Assembly (NCBI GenBank): GCA_903939755.1
Contig: CAJAII010000014.1
Coordinates: 1-64,000 of the forward strand
Direction of reading: 5' to 3'
Length of the DNA stretch: 64,000 nucleotides
Source of the DNA: an uncultured Flavobacteriales bacterium
Lineage (GTDB): Bacteria > Bacteroidota > Bacteroidia > Flavobacteriales_D > Crocinitomicaceae
Below, one piece after another: positions 59,464 to 64,000 of the stretch; position 1 is the first letter of the stretch, and every line of letters starts with the position of its first letter. A program made the translations under genes and the position numbers. Under the pieces are notes generated by a model. That model was not told the origin of the DNA, did no database searches, and was given only the letters and a program-made list of their open reading frames with translations.

Positions 59464-60114
59464 ATGAAAAAAGTTGTTTACTTAATCACCGTTTTCTCAT
59501 TAATTAGTTGTTTTGGGATGTCTCAAAAAATAGAAGATTTATTTTCTAAGACTGGAACTCAAATTACATGGTTAGGAATTGATTTTTCTCATGTTAAATT
59601 GATAGGTGAGTTTTCTCAATTTTCAGAAGTTGGTAAAACAGGAACATCTGTGATTAGGGATAAATATTTTTATGGTTGGAATAATTTAATTCTTAACGAA
59701 TATTCGAAATACAACATTGAAGAAATGATTCGAAAAGAAAATGTTAATTTGAAAATTTCTGCCATCAATAAAATCAATGAAAATACGTCTATTGAAGATT
59801 TGGAATCTGATAATCCGCCCAATTATAGTAAGGAAGAAATTTCCCTTTTTATAAAGAAATACGATTTTGAAGAAAAAGATGGAATTGGTTTGTTATTGGT
59901 TGCTGACTATTTAGATAAAACGAAAGAAGAAGCGAAGTACCATTTTGTCGCTATAAATTTATCAAATAATGAATTGCTACTGTGTGAATCTTTCACTTCA
60001 ATTCCAGGTGGTTTTGGACTAAGAAATTATTGGGCAAAAACATATTATGAAGTAATTATTTCAATTAGAGACTACAAATATAAAAGTTGGAAAAAAATGT
60101 ATGGACCAAAATAA
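59464..60114 (+). CDS. Exported hypothetical protein
   Basis: A 216-residue protein with a signal peptide ending near GMSQK. The rest is mixed alpha/beta, with a GIGLLLVADYLDKTKEEAKYHFVA segment that suggests a strand-helix unit. Similar proteins occur widely in Bacteroidota without known function. It is followed three bases later by the end of a convergent gene. It may not belong to the pigment pathway. Confidence 0.6.
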   Translation: MKKVVYLITVFSLISCFGMSQKIEDLFSKTGTQITWLGIDFSHVKLIGEFSQFSEVGKTGTSVIRDKYFYGWNNLILNEYSKYNIEEMIRKENVNLKISAINKINENTSIEDLESDNPPNYSKEEISLFIKKYDFEEKDGIGLLLVADYLDKTKEEAKYHFVAINLSNNELLLCESFTSIPGGFGLRNYWAKTYYEVIISIRDYKYKSWKKMYGPK

Positions 60115-60117
60115 AAA

Positions 60118-61341
60118 TTACATTTCAATAATTTTCGCCAAAGTGCTTAGTGCTTTTTCGTGCTTTTTAACAAATGGGTTAGTTTCATCCCAAACATAAC
60201 CAGCAAGGACTGAGCATATTTGGCTTTTCATAACCTCATTTGTTTTATCTGAAAAGAATATAGTTTGCAATGTTCCATTATACCAGCCATTAACATAACT
60301 TCTAAATACATCAATTCCTTTTTTTAACTCGATACTGTAATCTTCGAAATTGACATTTTCACCTTTTAAATGTTCACTTACAATTGTAGCAGCTTTATAG
60401 CCAGAAGAAATAGCTAAGGTTACCCCTGAACTAAAAACCGGATCTAAAAACTCAGTGCTATTACCACAAAGTATATAACCTTCACCGTATAATTGTTTTA
60501 CCGAAACAGCATAGTTTAAAATAACACGAGGCTCAAATTTGTATTCAACATTATCATATCTTCCAGATAAACCAGGAAAATCGGCCACCATTTTCTTGAA
60601 TCCAGCCCCATCATTTTCTGCATAATGAGTAATATTTGACGCATCACCTACAATTCCTACAGAGGCTGAGCCATCAGAAAATGGTATTGACCATATCCAA
60701 CATGTATTATTGTTAAAAGCATGAATAAAAATATTTCGTCCATCTTCTTCTGTTCGTTTACTATCGTCAAAATGTGAAAAAATAGCTCCTCTTGGCGGCG
60801 TAGGCACTTTGACTTCTAAATCGAACATACGAGGTAAAACACGGCCATATCCACTTGCATCAACAACAAATCGAGACGTAATATTAATTTCTTCTTTTTG
60901 AGCATTTAAATATTTTACCTTTTGCTGAGCTGGACCATTTTCAACAAGTAATACTTCAGCATTGAATTCAAGGTCAGCTCCTTTTTTTTCTGTTTCTTTG
61001 GCTAAAGCATTATCAAAATCTGCTCTTTTAACTTGATACGTGTAATCCCAACCTTTTGTATATTGATCTTTAAAAAGAAAATCACATCGTTGCTCATTGT
61101 GATAAAAACAAGCACCTGTTTTTAGTTGAAATTTTTGATCTTCAATACATTTTAATAAATCTAATTCGTCAAGATAATCCATTGAATGTGGCAATAAACT
61201 TTCACCGATTACAAATCTTGGAAATTCCATTTTTTCAAGAATTTTTACAGTAAATCCTTCTTTCATGAGTTTACAAGAAGCAATAGTTCCCGCTGGACCT
61301 GCACCGATTACAATAATGTCGAAATCATTTTTCATAGTCAT
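60118..61341 (-). CDS. FAD-dependent oxidoreductase, halogenase-like
   Basis: A 407-residue flavoprotein of the tryptophan-halogenase/geranylgeranyl-reductase type. The FAD-binding motif is IIVIGAGPAG (about 9-18), followed by a GESLLP loop typical of the halogenase group (residues about 47-52) and a GD-type segment (FLDPVFSSGV). The halogenase motif W-x-W-x-I-P appears only as CWIWSIPF. It could hydroxylate or halogenate the flexirubin aromatic ring. The ATG at 61341 (or 61335) lies inside the end of the upstream gene, so the two are coupled. Confidence 0.8.
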   Translation of the reverse strand: MTMKNDFDIIVIGAGPAGTIASCKLMKEGFTVKILEKMEFPRFVIGESLLPHSMDYLDELDLLKCIEDQKFQLKTGACFYHNEQRCDFLFKDQYTKGWDYTYQVKRADFDNALAKETEKKGADLEFNAEVLLVENGPAQQKVKYLNAQKEEINITSRFVVDASGYGRVLPRMFDLEVKVPTPPRGAIFSHFDDSKRTEEDGRNIFIHAFNNNTCWIWSIPFSDGSASVGIVGDASNITHYAENDGAGFKKMVADFPGLSGRYDNVEYKFEPRVILNYAVSVKQLYGEGYILCGNSTEFLDPVFSSGVTLAISSGYKAATIVSEHLKGENVNFEDYSIELKKGIDVFRSYVNGWYNGTLQTIFFSDKTNEVMKSQICSVLAGYVWDETNPFVKKHEKALSTLAKIIEM

Positions 61342-62857
61342 TAATTTTATTAATTATTTCAATTTGATTCAAAAAATTAAAACAGGTCACAAAGGAACCA
61401 ATTGTGGCACCCAAAATTCCATGGAATATTATATTTTGACCAGTTAAATATAAATTTGGCACGCGTGTTTTTGAATTGATAGTAGTACCAATAGGATTAT
61501 TGAAATCTTTTTTAATACCATATAATGAACCTTCTGGCGTTCCTATATAATCTCTATAAGTTAGTGGAGTGGAGCTGTAAACATTTTTAATACATGATCT
61601 AAAATCAGGGTATCGCGTTTCCAATCTTTTGATTATTTGCTCTTCTTTGTCTTTTTTAAACTTAAGATATGCCGCATTTCTTTCAGAAGGATTAATTGTA
61701 GTATTGAATGTATTCTCCCATTCTTCCACATCTTTTAGATTCATATAACACATAATACATAAAGATTCTGCAAATTCTTCAGACTTTGAAGATGCAGGAG
61801 TACAAACATATAAAGTATGTGGCCAATTTTCAGAATTGTCGTTTATTGAATTCCAACAATCGTAAGAAAAATGGTCATAAATATTATAATTATAATAGGG
61901 AAAGGAGTTCTCCTTAAGTGAAAAATAAACCATTAATGACGATGTTGTATTTTCCAATTTCTGAACTCTATCCCGATATGCGGGTCTAAATTTTTCCTTC
62001 CCAAAAATATCAATAGTCAATGAAGGATGCATATTAGAAATGAAGTTTTTTGCTCGGTATTCTGTTCCATCAGTACAAACTACAGAAGTTATATGGTTAT
62101 TATCGCCATAATTTGCGCTGTTAACTTCTTTTCGTTTTAAAATTTCACCATTATATTTTCTTAATTCCCGAACAAGTAATTTTGCAATTTGAGAGCCACC
62201 ATCAACCAATCGGTAACTTCCTTTAATGTAACTGTTCATAATTAATGCGACTACATATAAAGGTGTAGATTGTTGATCACCTGCATATAAAGGACCAGAT
62301 CCAAGAAGGATGGATCTCAATGTTTGATTATTAGTTATTGAATTAACATAATCCCATGCGCCTAATGATAAAATTTCAGGGTTATTATAGTATGTTTGTC
62401 CGTCACCTATTTCTAAATTATACAATGGAAAAAAGGCACATATTTCTTTTAACTTTTTACAAAAGGAATAAATAGCATTTTCTTCCGCCGGAAACAAGTG
62501 TATAAGTTGCGAAGTGAATGATTCATATCCTTGACCGTGAGGATATGAATTTCCATCTGGCATTCTTATTAAATCAAAACAATCTCTATCTAAAGATCTT
62601 AATTTTAATGAATCATAAATTCCTAGATATTTAAACATGCGATAAAGGTTCTCACCTTTGTCTAGACCGCCAATATAATGCACACCAGTATCAAAAATAC
62701 ATTTGTCACGACTGAATACTTGTAATGCACCACCAATTTGATTGTTTTTTTCTAAAACTAGAACTGAATAGCCATTTTTTGCTAAAACAACAGCTGATGA
62801 AAGTCCTCCAATTCCACTTCCAACAATTATAAAATCATATTGTTTCTCTAGTTTCAT
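61325..62857 (-). CDS. Phytoene-desaturase-like FAD oxidoreductase
   Basis: A 510-residue CrtI-like enzyme: FAD motif IIVGSGIGGLSSA (about 10-22), the E-K-N-N-Q-I-G-G loop, then the GVHYIGGL segment. The C-terminal FAD-binding end is NLYLTGQNIIFHGILGA. Desaturase or isomerase activity on the polyene chain is likely for flexirubin-like pigments. It overlaps both neighbours: by 23 bases with the acyltransferase-methyltransferase and by 17 with the halogenase-like gene. Confidence 0.82.
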   Translation of the reverse strand: MKLEKQYDFIIVGSGIGGLSSAVVLAKNGYSVLVLEKNNQIGGALQVFSRDKCIFDTGVHYIGGLDKGENLYRMFKYLGIYDSLKLRSLDRDCFDLIRMPDGNSYPHGQGYESFTSQLIHLFPAEENAIYSFCKKLKEICAFFPLYNLEIGDGQTYYNNPEILSLGAWDYVNSITNNQTLRSILLGSGPLYAGDQQSTPLYVVALIMNSYIKGSYRLVDGGSQIAKLLVRELRKYNGEILKRKEVNSANYGDNNHITSVVCTDGTEYRAKNFISNMHPSLTIDIFGKEKFRPAYRDRVQKLENTTSSLMVYFSLKENSFPYYNYNIYDHFSYDCWNSINDNSENWPHTLYVCTPASSKSEEFAESLCIMCYMNLKDVEEWENTFNTTINPSERNAAYLKFKKDKEEQIIKRLETRYPDFRSCIKNVYSSTPLTYRDYIGTPEGSLYGIKKDFNNPIGTTINSKTRVPNLYLTGQNIIFHGILGATIGSFVTCFNFLNQIEIINKINDYEK

Positions 62858-64000
62858 TGAACTCCCTTTTTCGTAATATAATTAAAACATTTGAAGTGGT
62901 ATTCGAATGTTTAATAAATTCAACACTCATATTTTTTGATTTTGCAAATTCATTTATTTGAATCTCAGAAATGAACTCTAACGGATTTTCAGATTTATTA
63001 AAGCCAAAAACATTTGTCGAGAGAATTTCTGTTATCTTGGTCATTTTGTGAGATTTTTGGTCATTCTTTAATCCGTCGCGTATAAAGATAAGTCCATTAT
63101 TATTTAATTTGTCCTCAATATCATTCAATAGTTTTTGTTGATCACTGAAAGCTAAATAATGTAGAACATCATTTAAAAAAACCACATCACATTTTTCAAT
63201 TAATTGGGTCCTGAGATCATTACATACGAATGTGATTTGTTCAGATAATTTCACACAGTTATCAGCTACGTCAATTTTATCTTTGTCATAATCAACCCCT
63301 GTAATTTGGCGCGTTTTATCTCTATAATGTAAGTAATAACTTAGATATCCATAACCACATCCAAAATCATATATTATTTTCCGATCATCAATTAATGTGT
63401 CATAATAGGCAAAGTTTTTCTTCTCTAACTTCCATTTTATACGAACATACCATTCTAGAATTGGGCCTTTTAAAAGATAATTTTTTATAACTTTCTGCTC
63501 CCAGAAATCAATGCCAGCCAATTCTTTGTGCCAGTGAATCATTCCTTCATTCATTAATTTTTTTACTCTTTTTGTTGTTTCATTATAATTTGCTTTTTCT
63601 GAAAAGGGAATAGCGTCTAATGCTTTAATGATTATATGGCCACGATTGATTAAAATATCATTTTTCGGATTGACTTCACTAACACCAATTAATAATAAAG
63701 GTTGAATGTCTAATTTTAATTCTTGTGCTAGATAAAATGCGCCTTTATGAAAACGATTCATTTCGCCATTAATACTTCTCGTTCCTTCAGGGAAAATAAC
63801 AATGGAATATCCTTCTTCGATTCTTTTTTGAATTTCAATTAAATTCATTGAAGTTCCTTCCTTCGCATAAGGAAATCCTGCATATCGTATAAAAATACCG
63901 AAAACAGGGGAATTATATACCCAACTTTTAACCATTATAACGGTCTTTGGATTAATCATAAGAACTAGAAGTATATCTAGAAAAGAACTATGATTGGCAA
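62835..64000 (-). CDS. Acyltransferase-methyltransferase fusion, partial
   Basis: An open frame that continues beyond the right edge. The first ATG inside (63959) is not the true start: the codons before it read A-N-H-S-S-F-L-D-I-L-L, the HX4D acyltransferase motif, so the N-terminus is outside. The visible part has the glycerolipid-acyltransferase block (IVIFPEGTRS) and then a class I SAM methyltransferase (IIYDFGCGYGYLSYYL, DVVFLNDVLHYL). Many flexirubin clusters encode a fused MMPL-acyltransferase-methyltransferase, which this is likely to be. An MMPL part cannot be seen here. Confidence 0.85.
   Translation of the reverse strand, partial: ANHSSFLDILLVLMINPKTVIMVKSWVYNSPVFGIFIRYAGFPYAKEGTSMNLIEIQKRIEEGYSIVIFPEGTRSINGEMNRFHKGAFYLAQELKLDIQPLLLIGVSEVNPKNDILINRGHIIIKALDAIPFSEKANYNETTKRVKKLMNEGMIHWHKELAGIDFWEQKVIKNYLLKGPILEWYVRIKWKLEKKNFAYYDTLIDDRKIIYDFGCGYGYLSYYLHYRDKTRQITGVDYDKDKIDVADNCVKLSEQITFVCNDLRTQLIEKCDVVFLNDVLHYLAFSDQQKLLNDIEDKLNNNGLIFIRDGLKNDQKSHKMTKITEILSTNVFGFNKSENPLEFISEIQINEFAKSKNMSVEFIKHSNTTSNVLIILRKREFNETRETI

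Overview
The window reads as a low-GC Bacteroidota chromosome, most likely Flavobacteriales; the genus cannot be fixed from this sequence. Signs are a type 9 secretion (T9SS) sorting-domain protein, many short exported proteins whose signal peptides end in A-Q or a lipobox Cys, FISUMP and DUF1566 proteins, a Bacteroidetes-type arm-domain tyrosine integrase, and part of a flexirubin-type pigment cluster. No tRNA, rRNA or CRISPR array was found.

Layout. (1) About 0.1-54.4 kb looks like one large genomic island. Its integrase starts at the right edge (54153, minus strand), an excisionase-like HTH gene lies at the left edge (1265), and three related short repeats occur at both ends. (2) 2.8-19.6 kb is a defence block on the + strand: a truncated hsdR remnant, hsdM, a Fic protein, a duplicated hsdM tail, a membrane KAP NTPase, two tandem hsdS, hsdR, a HEPN-like protein, a small unknown, then mcrB and mcrC. 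Most of these genes overlap by 1-16 bases. (3) 19.8-24.5 kb holds exported or membrane proteins of unknown role. (4) 24.6-37.4 kb is a five-gene cluster of exported peptidase-like proteins: an M48 metalloprotease, a papain-like protease with a MORN repeat, and three CHAT (caspase-like) proteins, two of which share an almost identical 3' end. (5) 37.5-43.1 kb holds small proteins (DUF805, J-domain, vWA, YbjN-like, Cys-rich exported peptides) facing an ECF sigma factor and a putative membrane anti-sigma partner. A GGTTACCTTTTT-type motif 56-59 bases before several start codons is a candidate target of that sigma factor. (6) 43.3-52.7 kb is a mosaic of small exported proteins, FISUMP/DUF1566 lipoproteins, a T9SS cargo protein, a collagen-like protein, a uracil-DNA-glycosylase-fold protein and an XRE regulator. 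(7) 54.4-56.2 kb contains broken genes (a GIY-YIG fragment, a possible serine-recombinase tail) and a lipoprotein. (8) 56.5-64 kb is part of a flexirubin-like cluster: a C45 acyltransferase/hydrolase, a phenylacetate-CoA-ligase-like AMP ligase, two FAD oxidoreductases, and an acyltransferase-methyltransferase that runs off the right edge.

The most unusual signals are a roughly 95-base two-palindrome promoter-like element found four times, always before a rightward gene; the GGTTACC motif at nearly fixed distance from starts; the Fic and KAP genes embedded inside a type I restriction operon with a duplicated hsdM tail; and the exported multi-peptidase/CHAT cluster.
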